Positions 1-7,315 of a DNA stretch of 8,100 nt are shown here, piece after piece. The notes below the pieces were generated by a model that did not search any database, had not been told where the DNA came from, and worked only from the letters and a program-made list of their open reading frames with translations. Position 1 is the first letter of the stretch; each line of letters begins with the position of its first letter. Source of the stretch: an uncultured bacterium. GTDB lineage: Bacteria > Pseudomonadota > Alphaproteobacteria > SP197. The stretch is from contig CALLQH010000379.1 of NCBI GenBank assembly GCA_938014945.1, positions 1-8,100 on the forward strand. The letters are read 5' to 3'. The position numbers and the translations under genes were made by a program.

Positions 1-118
1 GGTCGATGTACATGGGTCGAGCCTACCGCCGGTTGCGGACCATTGCGAACCGTTCTTAACCTGACGCGGGCATGTTTTTCGGGACAGAATGCGCGCCCTA
101 GGGAACACGGGAGACGAC
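1..118. other. Upstream region of the SDR gene; possible tail of an off-window gene
   Basis: No gene can be assigned here. One plus-strand frame runs from the left edge to a TAA at 57-59 and ends in an Arg-rich tail (...RRLRTIANRS). Another runs to a TGA at 62-64. Either could be the C-terminus of a gene entering from the left, but the stretch is too short to choose. Small symmetric elements are present: the palindrome ATGTACAT at 6-13, GAACcGTTC at 47-55, and GGTCGA repeated at 1-6 and 15-20. None is long enough to call an operator. Confidence 0.3.
61..90 (+). promoter_or_regulatory. Weak candidate promoter for the SDR gene
   Basis: CTGACG (61-66) and CAGAAT (85-90) each match the sigma-70 consensus at 4 of 6 positions and are separated by 18 bases. 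This would give a leader of roughly 20 bases before the ATG at 119. Matches of this quality occur by chance, so the call rests mainly on its position. Confidence 0.22.
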
Positions 119-880
119 ATGGGCAGGCTTGCGGGCAAGACGGCGCTGGTGACGGGCGCGGCATCGGGGATCGGGCTGAAGACGACGCAGCGTTTCGTCG
201 AGGAAGGCGCGCGCGTCGCCATGACCGACTGGAACAGCGAGGTCCTGCGCGAGGCCGCCGCCCAGTTCGGCGACGAGGTCATCACGATCACCCACGACGT
301 CACCGACGAGGACGCCTGGATCGCCGCCGTGGCCCAGACCGTGGAGAAGCTGGGGTCCCTGTCGATCCTGCTCAACAGCGCCGGCACTGGGCGGGCGACC
401 AACGTGGAGGAGACCACGCTGGAGGACTGGCGCCGCGTCATGTCGGTCAACGCCGACGGCACCTTCCTTGGCTGCAAGCACGGCGTGCTCGCCATGAAAC
501 AGACCGGCGGCGGCGCCATCGTCAACATCAGCTCCGCCTCGGGCCTGGTCGGCGGCCACAACATGGCGGCCTACAACGCCAGCAAGGGCGCGGTCCGCCT
601 GCTCACCAAATCCGTGGCGCTGCACTGCGCGCGCAAGAACTACGGCATCACCTGCAACAGCGTGCACCCGGCCTTCATCATGACGCCCATGGTCGAGGGG
701 CTGATCGCGCGCGGCAAGGACCCGGCTGCGACCCAGGCCAAGCTCGAGGCGCAGATTCCCATCGGCCGCCTGGGCGAGGCCGGCGAGGTGGCCGACATGA
801 TCGTCTATCTCTCCAGCGACGAGGCCCGCTTCGTCACCGGCGCCGAGTTCGTCATCGACGGCGGCCTGACGGCGGGGTGA
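119..880 (+). CDS. Classical SDR-family NAD(P)-dependent oxidoreductase
   Basis: A 253-residue Rossmann-fold oxidoreductase, predicted cytosolic, that interconverts an alcohol and a ketone. All classical SDR marks are visible: the cofactor motif TGAASGIG (12-19), Asp37 after beta-2 (favours NAD(H) over NADP(H)), NSAG (86-89, a variant of NNAG), catalytic Asn111, Ser139, Tyr152 and Lys156 (YNASK), and the C-terminal VTGAEFVIDGG. The length is typical for the family. The ATG at 119 was chosen because GGGAGA at 109-114 is well spaced and the protein then begins with the usual LAGKTALVTG; an in-frame ATG at 89 would add ten residues unlike the family. The YGITCNSVHP stretch recalls bacterial 3-/17-beta-hydroxysteroid dehydrogenases, but FabG-like or sugar-alcohol dehydrogenases share this fold, so the substrate is not assigned. 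The gene converges on the aldolase gene with a 4-base gap. Confidence 0.93.
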   Translation: MGRLAGKTALVTGAASGIGLKTTQRFVEEGARVAMTDWNSEVLREAAAQFGDEVITITHDVTDEDAWIAAVAQTVEKLGSLSILLNSAGTGRATNVEETTLEDWRRVMSVNADGTFLGCKHGVLAMKQTGGGAIVNISSASGLVGGHNMAAYNASKGAVRLLTKSVALHCARKNYGITCNSVHPAFIMTPMVEGLIARGKDPAATQAKLEAQIPIGRLGEAGEVADMIVYLSSDEARFVTGAEFVIDGGLTAG

Positions 881-884
881 GGTT

Positions 885-1667
885 CTAGGTGCGGTAGCTC
901 GTGCCCCGCTCCCGTTCGAGCTGCTTCAGCAGGCTCGGCCATTCCATGCCGATGCGGGCATGGCCGTTGCGGCCGAAGATCTTGATGCCCTGCTCGATGG
1001 TCTTCTTCTGCACCTCCTCGCTGGGATAGTGCAGCGGCACGCCGCCGGCCAGACCGTCGACCTGGTACTGACAGGCCGATTCCAGGCGGTGCATCCAGAC
1101 GAAGGCGGCGCCGATGCTGTCGCCGCAGGTCATCAGGCCGTGGTTGCGCAGGATCAGGATGTTCTTGGTCCCCAGGCTCGCGATCATGCGTTCCTGCTCG
1201 CTGGTGTCGAGCACGACGCCCTCGTATTCGTGGTAGGCGGTCCAGCCCAGGATGATGAGCGCCTTCTGGTTCAGCGGCAGCAGGCCGCCTTCCTGCATCG
1301 CCACGGCGTTGCCCGCGCGGGTATGGGTGTGCATCACACACTGCACGTCAGGGCGCGCCCGGTGAATGCAGGAATGGATGATGAAACCGGCGGGGTTGAA
1401 GGGGTAATCGGTCTTGCTCAGGACGTTGCCCTCCTGATCGACCTTGATCAGGTTGGAGGCCGTCACCTGGTCGAACAGGACGCCGTAGGGATTGATCAGG
1501 AAATGCTCGGTGCCGGGGATGCGCGCGGAGGTGTGGGTGCCCGAAAGATCGGACCAGCCGTAAAGATCGACGAGCTGGTAGGCGGCCGCCAGATCGCAGC
1601 GGGTCTGCCATTCGGTCTCGGTCATGCCGTCGGGCACCAGGCCCAGTTCTGCGCGCGCGGTCGCCAT
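885..1667 (-). CDS. Class II aldolase/adducin domain protein
   Basis: A 260-residue protein of the class II aldolase/adducin family, whose members bind a divalent metal, usually zinc, and cleave or epimerise hydroxy-carbonyl compounds. Visible marks are SGTHTSARIPG (42-52), the FLINPYG loop (56-62), the metal pair HTH (His113, His115) and the third ligand in LRNHGL (His176). The catalytic Glu of fuculose-phosphate aldolase, just before the first helix His, aligns with Gly94 in NPAGFIIH. This resembles the non-canonical 'NPAG' group often annotated only as class II aldolase/adducin, so true aldolase activity is uncertain. The ATG at 1667 follows GGAGGA by 4 bases. The open frame extends to 1934, but the extra residues are unlike the family and overlap the transporter gene. 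It is transcribed divergently from the MFS gene, which suggests shared regulation. Confidence 0.9.
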   Translation of the reverse strand: MATARAELGLVPDGMTETEWQTRCDLAAAYQLVDLYGWSDLSGTHTSARIPGTEHFLINPYGVLFDQVTASNLIKVDQEGNVLSKTDYPFNPAGFIIHSCIHRARPDVQCVMHTHTRAGNAVAMQEGGLLPLNQKALIILGWTAYHEYEGVVLDTSEQERMIASLGTKNILILRNHGLMTCGDSIGAAFVWMHRLESACQYQVDGLAGGVPLHYPSEEVQKKTIEQGIKIFGRNGHARIGMEWPSLLKQLERERGTSYRT

Positions 1668-1671
1668 GGTT

Positions 1672-1677
1672 TCCTCC
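1672..1677 (-). promoter_or_regulatory. Shine-Dalgarno that fixes the aldolase start
   Basis: GGAGGA on the minus strand lies 4 bases before the ATG at 1667. A second in-frame ATG at 1679 contains this Shine-Dalgarno within its own first codons, so it is the less likely start. Confidence 0.75.
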
Positions 1678-1692
1678 ATCTTGCTTTGGCCC

Positions 1693-1720
1693 AGCATAGC
1701 AGGGCATCGCGGCAGGTGAA
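1693..1720 (-). promoter_or_regulatory. Candidate promoter for the aldolase gene
   Basis: Reading the minus strand, TTCACC (1720-1715) and TATGCT (1698-1693) match the -35 and -10 consensus at 4 of 6 positions each, with a 16-base spacer. The implied start of transcription, near 1686, leaves a leader of about 19 bases containing the strong GGAGGA. Composition is otherwise G/C-rich. Position supports the call; the sequence match alone is modest. Confidence 0.35.
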
Positions 1721-1755
1721 GCGCCGCAGGCGGGCGGCGTTGCGGTCCAGACCCG

Positions 1756-1784
1756 TTGACTAAAGAAAGTATTTGCTTTCTATT
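1756..1784 (+). promoter_or_regulatory. Candidate sigma-70-type promoter for the MFS gene
   Basis: TTGACT (1756-1761, 5 of 6 to consensus) and TCTATT (1779-1784, 4 of 6) are separated by exactly 17 bases. They sit in the most A/T-rich patch of the window, immediately upstream of the transporter. The spacer contains a dyad, as expected for repressor control. A Shine-Dalgarno-like AGGGGG (1797-1802) and the ATG at 1807 follow. Confidence 0.5.
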
Positions 1785-1787
1785 TAG
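1760..1787. repeat. Inverted repeat (putative operator) inside the MFS promoter
   Basis: AGAAAG (1764-1769) and CTTTCT (1776-1781) form a perfect 6-base dyad around TATTTG. The symmetry extends outward as CTAA/TTAG once a 2-base offset on the right arm is allowed, giving about 28 bases in all. The dyad occupies the spacer and the -10 of the candidate promoter, so a bound dimeric regulator would block transcription. No regulator gene lies in the window, and I cannot assign the site to a family (TetR, MarR and GntR types all use sites of this size). Confidence 0.45.
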
Positions 1788-1806
1788 ACCCTGCACAGGG
1801 GGACCC

Positions 1807-3234
1807 ATGACGACAAGCGCGACAACCGGCACCGGCTGGCTGGACCTGTTCCGCGACGGCCGGGCGCCGATCACCATCGCGCTGACCCTGGGCATCTGGC
1901 TGCATGCCGCCGACAGCCTGCTGGTCGTCACCACCCTGCCCAGTGCCGTCGCCGAAATCGGCGGCGAGGCATGGGTGAGCTGGGCCTACACCCTCTACAT
2001 GCTGGCCTCGATCCTGGTCGGCGCCTCCACCGGCCTGCTGGCGCTGACGCTGGGCCTGCGCACCGCCTTTGCCACGGCGGGGGCCTTTTTCGCCCTGGGC
2101 TGCGCCATATCGGCGCTGGCGCCCGACATGGGCATCATGCTGGTCGGGCGTTTCGTGCAGGGCATGGGCGGCGGCGGCCAGGTGGCGCTGGTCTTCGTCG
2201 CGCTCGACCGTCTGTTCCCCAATGCCATGATGCCCAAGCTGGTGGCGCTGACCTCGGCGGTGTGGAGCATGTCGGCGTTCTGCGGCCCGCTGGTCGGCGG
2301 CCTGTTCGCCAACTACGGCATGTGGCGCGGCGCCTACTGGGCCTTCGCGCTGCAGGCGGCGGTGTTCATCGTGCTGGTGCTTTATGCCGTGCCGGGCGGG
2401 CCCCGAGCGCGCGGCGTCGACGGCGCCAGCCGTCCGCCCTTCCTGCGCCTTGCCCTGCTCGCGGGCGGCGTGCTGCTGGTCTCGGCGGCCGCGGCCCACC
2501 CCGATCCCCTGCTCGCCCCGGCGATGGTCCTGGGTGCGGGCGTGCTGCTCGCCCTGTTCCTGGCGCGCGACCGCGTCCGGCGCGGCAACGCCCTGCTGCC
2601 GCCCGGCCCCTTCAGCCCGCGCACCGCCTATGGCGCGGGGCTGCTGCTGGCGCTGACCCTGGCGGCGGCGACGACCTCGCTTTTCACCTACGGCCCCTTC
2701 TTTCTGGAGCAGCTCTTCGGCCTGACGCCGCTGATGACCGGCTACCTGATCGCCGTCGAGTCGGTCGCATGGGGTGTCTGCGCCGTCGCCATCGCCAATG
2801 CCGGCCCCGCCGCCGAGCGCTGGCTGATCCGCACCGGCCCGATCATCGTCACCCTGGGCATCGCCGGCATGGCCGTCTTCATGCCGGGCGGTGCGGTGCT
2901 GCCGATCATGCCCTTCGTGGTGATGCTCGGTGCGGGCTTCGGGCTGATGTGGGGTTTCGCCATCAAGCGCGTCACCGCATCGGCGCCCGAAGGCGAACGG
3001 GAGCGCGCCTCGGCCGCCCTGCCGACGGTGCAGCAGTTCGGTTATGCCGTGGGTGCCGCGGCCGTGGGCATCCTCGCCAACGCCATCGGCTTTGCCGATG
3101 CGCCCGACGAAGCCACGCTGCGTACCATCTCCTTCTGGATCTTCGCGGCCTTCGTGCCCCTGGCGCTGGTCGGCTGCTGGGCCGCCTGGCGCCTCAGCGG
3201 CGACTGGCCGGAGCTCGCAGAAAACGAGGGCTGA
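1807..3234 (+). CDS. MFS transporter, 14-TM (DHA2/EmrB-like)
   Basis: A 475-residue inner-membrane transporter with about 14 hydrophobic segments. Six precede a short polar loop near residues 200-215, followed by two more, then six. Family marks are Asp36 in TM1 (AADSLLVVTTLP), the motif B-like GRFVQGMGGGG (114-124) with Arg115, and the antiporter motif C GPLVGG (160-165) in TM5. Together these point to a proton-coupled drug:H+ antiporter-type member (DHA2), though members also import or export metabolites. Motif A between TM2 and TM3 is degenerate: the usual acidic residue and Arg/Lys run is replaced by GLLALTLGLRT (76-86). The ATG at 1807 was chosen for AGGGGG at 1797-1802; the ATG at 1756 lies inside the candidate -35. 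The substrate is unknown, but the catabolic neighbours make a pathway metabolite plausible. The stop is one base from the convergent hyuB end. Confidence 0.88.
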   Translation: MTTSATTGTGWLDLFRDGRAPITIALTLGIWLHAADSLLVVTTLPSAVAEIGGEAWVSWAYTLYMLASILVGASTGLLALTLGLRTAFATAGAFFALGCAISALAPDMGIMLVGRFVQGMGGGGQVALVFVALDRLFPNAMMPKLVALTSAVWSMSAFCGPLVGGLFANYGMWRGAYWAFALQAAVFIVLVLYAVPGGPRARGVDGASRPPFLRLALLAGGVLLVSAAAAHPDPLLAPAMVLGAGVLLALFLARDRVRRGNALLPPGPFSPRTAYGAGLLLALTLAAATTSLFTYGPFFLEQLFGLTPLMTGYLIAVESVAWGVCAVAIANAGPAAERWLIRTGPIIVTLGIAGMAVFMPGGAVLPIMPFVVMLGAGFGLMWGFAIKRVTASAPEGERERASAALPTVQQFGYAVGAAAVGILANAIGFADAPDEATLRTISFWIFAAFVPLALVGCWAAWRLSGDWPELAENEG

Positions 3235-3235
3235 A

Positions 3236-5251
3236 CTACTCGGCGGCGACCCGGCCGTTTTCGAAGGCGCTGCGCAGATCGCCGAGCAGGGCGGGAACCT
3301 CTGCCGCCGCCATGCCGCGGCCGTCGTCCAGGCGCTCGGTGATGGCGTCGATCAGGCGGCGGTGCAGGAACTGCTTCAACTGCACCGGCATGTCGGCGAC
3401 CACCGCGGCGATGGCGTCCTCCAGCTCCTCCGTCCAGCGTGCCGAATGCGCCTCGCGGGCGGCACCCAGGCCGTAGAGCGGGGCGGTCGTCCAGCCGCGT
3501 TCGGCGCGGATCGCGGCGCGGCGCTCCGTCGTCGCCGCCGCGTCGACACCGCCGTCGGGCCCGAGCACCACGCCATAGGCATCACGCGCCGTATCGGCAT
3601 GGACGAAGCCGTCGGCGACATCGGCCGCAACCTTGTCGGCAGGGCGCTCCAGGGGATCGCCGAAGCCGCCGCCGCCCTGGGTGCCGATGCGCAGCACGTC
3701 GCCGGGTTCCATTTCCAGCACGTCGATCTTGCCGAGGTCCTTCTCCCGGTTGCTGCCGGGATTGAGCGTGGTGTAGCCGGTCGCACCCATGTGGCCGCCC
3801 AGGCGCCCCGGGGGACCGAAGATATAACGCTCCATGGCGCGGCTGGTGATCGAGGTGTAGGGCGAGCTCGTCTCGAACTCGATCTCGATGCCGGTGCCGC
3901 CGCGGTACTTGCCGGGACCGCCGGAATCCTCGCGCAGGCCGTAGCTGCGGATGACGATCTCCGACATCTCGTTCTCGAAGATCTCGGTCGGGATGTTCTT
4001 CAGGAAATTCAGGATCACCATGGTGCCGTCGACGCCGTCGCCGACCGGGCGACCGCCCGAGCCGCCGACGATGGGCTGCACCACCGACACCTTGTGCCCG
4101 CCTGTCCTGAAGTCCGGCACGGAGACCAGAAGGATCGAACCCTGCCCGGAATCGGTGGCGGGCAGTTCCATCGGCACCGCCTGGGCGAGCGCGCCGACGG
4201 TGACGTCGCAGACCTTGTGGCTGGTGGCATAACGCGCGCCGTAGGCCGCACCGGGCTCGGGGTTGAGGATCGTGCCCTTCGGAATCTTGACCTTCAGCGG
4301 GCGCACGATGCCGGCGTTGTAGGCGATGCCCGGCTCCTGCGTGCAGATCCAGTTGACGAGACCGGTGATGAGCATCCAGTGGCCGTGATGGCCGTAGGTC
4401 GGGATGTTGAGCGCGGCGCGCACCTGCGGCGCGGTGCCGGTGAAGTCGAGCAGCATCTCGCCCTCCTTCACCGTCATGGCGACATGGATGCGCACCAGGC
4501 CGAGGCCCACCATGTCGGCCTCGATGTAGTCGGTGTAGCGGTAGGTGCCGTCGGGCACATGGGCGATGACGCGGCGCGCCTGGGTCTCGGCGTAGTCCAG
4601 CACCTGATCGACCGTGGCGTCGATGGTCGCGTAATCGTACTGGGCGACGAGTTCGTGGACGCGCTTCTCGGCGGTCGCCAGGCCCGCGAGGCAGGCCTTC
4701 ATGTCACCCCAGTTCTGATCCGGCGTGCGCGTGTTGATCAGGATCATGTCGCGCAGGGCCTTGTTCAGTTCGCCCGCGACATAAAGCTTCTGCGGCGGGA
4801 TGCGCAGGCCCTCCTGGAAGACCTCCGTCGAGGACGGCGCGATGGAGCCCGGCACGCGCCCGCCGATGTCGCTGACGTGGATGAAGCTCCAGGTCCAGCA
4901 CAGCAACTTCCCGTCAACGAAGATCGGCTTCCACAGATAGACGTCCGAAAGATGGGTCGCCATGCCCTTGGTGGCGTCGGGATCGTTGGAGATGAAGACA
5001 TCGCCCTCGCGCACATCCTCGCCGCAGGCCGCGATGGCGGCCTCCATGGGCATGCCGATCATCATCAGCACGCCGTAGCGGCGCGGCGCCGCAAAGACCT
5101 CGCCGCCGCGCGAGACCAGCACGGCGCCGTAGTCCTGCGTCTCCTTGACGAACACGGTGTGGGCCGTGCGCGAGACGACCTGTGCCATCTCGTCGACGAT
5201 GGCCTGGAAGCGGTTGAGCAGGATCTCCAGGCGGATCTTCTCGTTCATCAT
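3236..5251 (-). CDS. hyuB: Hydantoinase B/oxoprolinase family protein (HyuB-type subunit)
   Basis: A 671-residue HyuB-type subunit that would pair with the upstream HyuA. The family covers N-methylhydantoinase, 5-oxoprolinase and acetone/acetophenone carboxylase subunits; HyuB carries the metal-dependent hydrolytic or carboxylating centre. Visible marks are NDP (89-91), HLSD (100-103), HVSDIGGRVPGS (from 125), EGLRIPP, the RGGTG segment and the C-terminal GGGGFGDPLERP. The usual RAHHxDIGG reads FIHVSDIGG, and the N-terminal FSxDF-type motif reads VKETQDYG, so this is a divergent subgroup. About 108 residues follow the conserved YGVVL, where most members end within about 20; the extra part is rich in Ala, Arg and Glu and looks helical. 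The start is ATG 5251 or the adjacent ATG 5248; both overlap the hyuA stop, with no clear Shine-Dalgarno, so translational coupling is likely. The symbol is by family, not proven substrate. Confidence 0.9.
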   Translation of the reverse strand: MMNEKIRLEILLNRFQAIVDEMAQVVSRTAHTVFVKETQDYGAVLVSRGGEVFAAPRRYGVLMMIGMPMEAAIAACGEDVREGDVFISNDPDATKGMATHLSDVYLWKPIFVDGKLLCWTWSFIHVSDIGGRVPGSIAPSSTEVFQEGLRIPPQKLYVAGELNKALRDMILINTRTPDQNWGDMKACLAGLATAEKRVHELVAQYDYATIDATVDQVLDYAETQARRVIAHVPDGTYRYTDYIEADMVGLGLVRIHVAMTVKEGEMLLDFTGTAPQVRAALNIPTYGHHGHWMLITGLVNWICTQEPGIAYNAGIVRPLKVKIPKGTILNPEPGAAYGARYATSHKVCDVTVGALAQAVPMELPATDSGQGSILLVSVPDFRTGGHKVSVVQPIVGGSGGRPVGDGVDGTMVILNFLKNIPTEIFENEMSEIVIRSYGLREDSGGPGKYRGGTGIEIEFETSSPYTSITSRAMERYIFGPPGRLGGHMGATGYTTLNPGSNREKDLGKIDVLEMEPGDVLRIGTQGGGGFGDPLERPADKVAADVADGFVHADTARDAYGVVLGPDGGVDAAATTERRAAIRAERGWTTAPLYGLGAAREAHSARWTEELEDAIAAVVADMPVQLKQFLHRRLIDAITERLDDGRGMAAAEVPALLGDLRSAFENGRVAAE
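5246..5251 (-). promoter_or_regulatory. hyuA/hyuB stop-start overlap
   Basis: The minus strand reads ATGATG here. The hyuA stop TGA occupies 5250-5248, and either ATG can start hyuB (4-base or 1-base overlap). Such overlap usually marks termination-reinitiation coupling and equal production of two subunits. Confidence 0.7.
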
Positions 5252-7290
5252 GGCAGTTCGCCGATCAGGTTGGCGTGGTCGTCCACGGTGACACGGAAGC
5301 CGGGCGGTATGTAGATGGTGGTGTCGTACTGCTCCACCACCATGGGGCCTTCGTAGACCTCGCCCTGTTTCAGGCTGCCGCGGCGCCAGACATCGGCCTC
5401 CACCTCCGCGCCGTGCTCGAAGATCGTGCGTTTCTCCAGCGGACCGTCGTGGGGTTCCTGCGCGCCGGCGACAAGCTGGATAGCGGGCTTGGGCGTGACG
5501 CCGACGATCTGCAGACGGGCCTCCAGCAGGCGCGCCGGGGTGTCGGTGTCGGCATAGCCATAGACGCGCGCGTACTGCTTGTGGAACCAGCCCGCGACGC
5601 CTTCGGTGGTGAGCGCGTCCGAGGGCGTGTCGGGGAACGGCACGTTCACCTCGTAGGACTGGCCGACGTAGCAGAGGTCGGCCGAACGCAGGATGTAGAC
5701 CTGCTCCAGGTCGACGTTCTGCTCGGCAAGCCATTCCCGCGCCTGGGCTTCCAGGCGTGTGTAGATCGCCTGCAGTTCCTCGTCGGGCATGGTGTCGGCC
5801 TCGCGCCAGATGCTCTGGACGAAGTCGGCGCGCAGGTCGGCGACCAGGCAGCCCAGCGCACAGAGGATGCCGGGCGAGGGCGGCACGATGACGCGGCGCA
5901 TGTTGAGCTCGCGCGCCAGCATGAAGGTCTGCGTCGGCCCCGCTGCGCCGTAGGCCAGCATCGAGAAGCCCGTGGTATCGACGCCGCGGCGCGCCATCTG
6001 GGGCAGCAGCTCGGCATAGATGTTGGCCGTGGTGACCTGCAGGATCGCGTCCGCCGTCTCGCGGCGGCCCATGCCGAGCACACCCGCGATGGAATCGATG
6101 GCGCGGTGTGCGGCCTCGCGGTCGAGTTGCATCTCGCCGCCCAGGAACCGGTCGGGCGCGATGATGCCGGCGGTCATATAGGCGTCGGTCACCGCCGGGC
6201 GTGTGCCGCCGCGGCCGTAACAGGCCGGTCCGGGATTGGCGCCGGCACTTTCCGGGCCGACCTTCAGCACGCCCTCGGCATCGGTCCAGGCGATGGAGCC
6301 GCCGCCCGCGCCGACGGCCGAGACGTCGACCGCGGGCATGATGACCGGGAAGTCGCCGACCGTGTTCTCGCTGGAATAACGGATCTCGTTCTGGATGATC
6401 GAGACGTCGACGCTGGTGCCGCCCATGTCGAGCGTGACGATGTTGGGATCGCCGATCAGGCGGCCGATGTAGGCCGCGCCAATAACGCCCGAGGCGGGCC
6501 CCGACAGCAGCGTCTCCACCGGCCGGTCGGCCGCGCTGGAGACCGCCATGACGCCGCCGTTGGACTTGGTCGAGAAGACCCGGCAGGTCATGCCGAGACC
6601 TGCGGTGCGCTTCTCCAGGGTGTGGAAGTAGGCCTTCATGCGCCGCCCGACATAGGCGTTGATGACGCTGATGAGCGAGCGTTCGTATTCGCGCTGCTGC
6701 GGCCAGACCTCCGAGGAGGTGCAGACGTAGAGATCGGGGAAGGTCTCCTCGATCCAGGCCTTTGCCTGCGCTTCGTGCGCGGGGTTCTGGTGGGCGTGGA
6801 GGAAGGAGATCGCGAGCGTCTCGATGCCGTCCTCCAGCAGGGCGGCGACCTGCTCCTCCACGTCCTCGCGGCGGATCGCCGTTCGCACCCGCCCGTCGGC
6901 GAGCATGCGTTCGTCGACCGGCTTCACCCGGCGGCGCGGCACCAGGGAGATGGGCTTGGGCACGAAGAAGTCGTTGGCCTTGGAGAGGCGCAGGCGGCGC
7001 AGCTCCAGGGTGTCGGTGAACCCCTTCGTCATCAGCACGCCGGCCTTTGCGCCGTTGCGCTCCAGCAGGGTGTTCACCGCCAGCGTCGTGCCGTGGGCGA
7101 AATAGGCGATGTCTGCGGGCGCGATGCCGTAACGCCGCTCCAGTTCCTCGATGCCGTTGGAGACGGCAAGCGAGGGGTCCTCGCGCGTCGAGGGTGTCTT
7201 CAGGGCATAGAGCCTGCCCGTCTCCTCCTCCATGACATGGAGGTCGGTGAAGGTGCCGCCGATGTCGATGCCCAGGCGGTAACGCGCCAT
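5248..7290 (-). CDS. hyuA: Hydantoinase A/oxoprolinase family protein (HyuA-type ATPase subunit)
   Basis: A 680-residue HyuA-type subunit, the normal length for the family. It belongs to the ASKHA (actin/sugar kinase/Hsp70-like) fold and in characterised relatives uses ATP to activate a lactam, hydantoin or ketone for the HyuB partner. Visible marks are the N-terminal phosphate loop DIGGTFTD (9-16), HGTT (66-69), REYERS (200-205), LLSGPASGV (261-269) and the second phosphate loop DMGGTSVDV (288-296), followed by the GAGGGSIAW segment and YGAAGPTQ. The C-terminal third matches the usual HyuA C-terminal domain, with VGQSYEV. It starts 25 bases after the KARI-like gene and overlaps hyuB, so the three appear to be one operon. 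The Shine-Dalgarno is weak: only CCGGAA directly against the ATG. The substrate is not inferable; 5-oxoproline is less likely because that enzyme is commonly a single fused chain, though split forms exist. Confidence 0.93.
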   Translation of the reverse strand: MARYRLGIDIGGTFTDLHVMEEETGRLYALKTPSTREDPSLAVSNGIEELERRYGIAPADIAYFAHGTTLAVNTLLERNGAKAGVLMTKGFTDTLELRRLRLSKANDFFVPKPISLVPRRRVKPVDERMLADGRVRTAIRREDVEEQVAALLEDGIETLAISFLHAHQNPAHEAQAKAWIEETFPDLYVCTSSEVWPQQREYERSLISVINAYVGRRMKAYFHTLEKRTAGLGMTCRVFSTKSNGGVMAVSSAADRPVETLLSGPASGVIGAAYIGRLIGDPNIVTLDMGGTSVDVSIIQNEIRYSSENTVGDFPVIMPAVDVSAVGAGGGSIAWTDAEGVLKVGPESAGANPGPACYGRGGTRPAVTDAYMTAGIIAPDRFLGGEMQLDREAAHRAIDSIAGVLGMGRRETADAILQVTTANIYAELLPQMARRGVDTTGFSMLAYGAAGPTQTFMLARELNMRRVIVPPSPGILCALGCLVADLRADFVQSIWREADTMPDEELQAIYTRLEAQAREWLAEQNVDLEQVYILRSADLCYVGQSYEVNVPFPDTPSDALTTEGVAGWFHKQYARVYGYADTDTPARLLEARLQIVGVTPKPAIQLVAGAQEPHDGPLEKRTIFEHGAEVEADVWRRGSLKQGEVYEGPMVVEQYDTTIYIPPGFRVTVDDHANLIGELP

Positions 7291-7315
7291 TTCCGGAACC
7301 CGTGCCGTGCCGGGC

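Noticed and set aside
43..888. Plus-strand frame overlapping the SDR gene
   Set aside because: Arg/His/Gly-rich frame-shifted shadow of the SDR gene, with no start signal.
1724..1745. CCGCA...TGCGG inverted repeat in the divergent intergenic region
   Set aside because: A 5-base arm with a 12-base G/C-rich spacer is not convincing as an operator compared with the A/T-rich dyad nearby.
1668..1934. N-terminal extension of the aldolase frame to 1934
   Set aside because: It would overlap the transporter start and both candidate promoters. The residues do not resemble the family, and a strong Shine-Dalgarno fits the ATG at 1667.
3044..5314. Long plus-strand open frame (756 codons) opposite hyuB
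   Set aside because: It is antisense to a gene with clear family motifs. The translation is His/Asp/Arg/Ala-rich low-complexity sequence typical of high-GC shadow frames.
7299..7314. CCCG...CGGG inverted repeat between the KARI-like gene and hyuA as a terminator
   Set aside because: The stem is only 4 bases with an 8-base loop and no T-run. Such repeats are expected by chance at this GC content.
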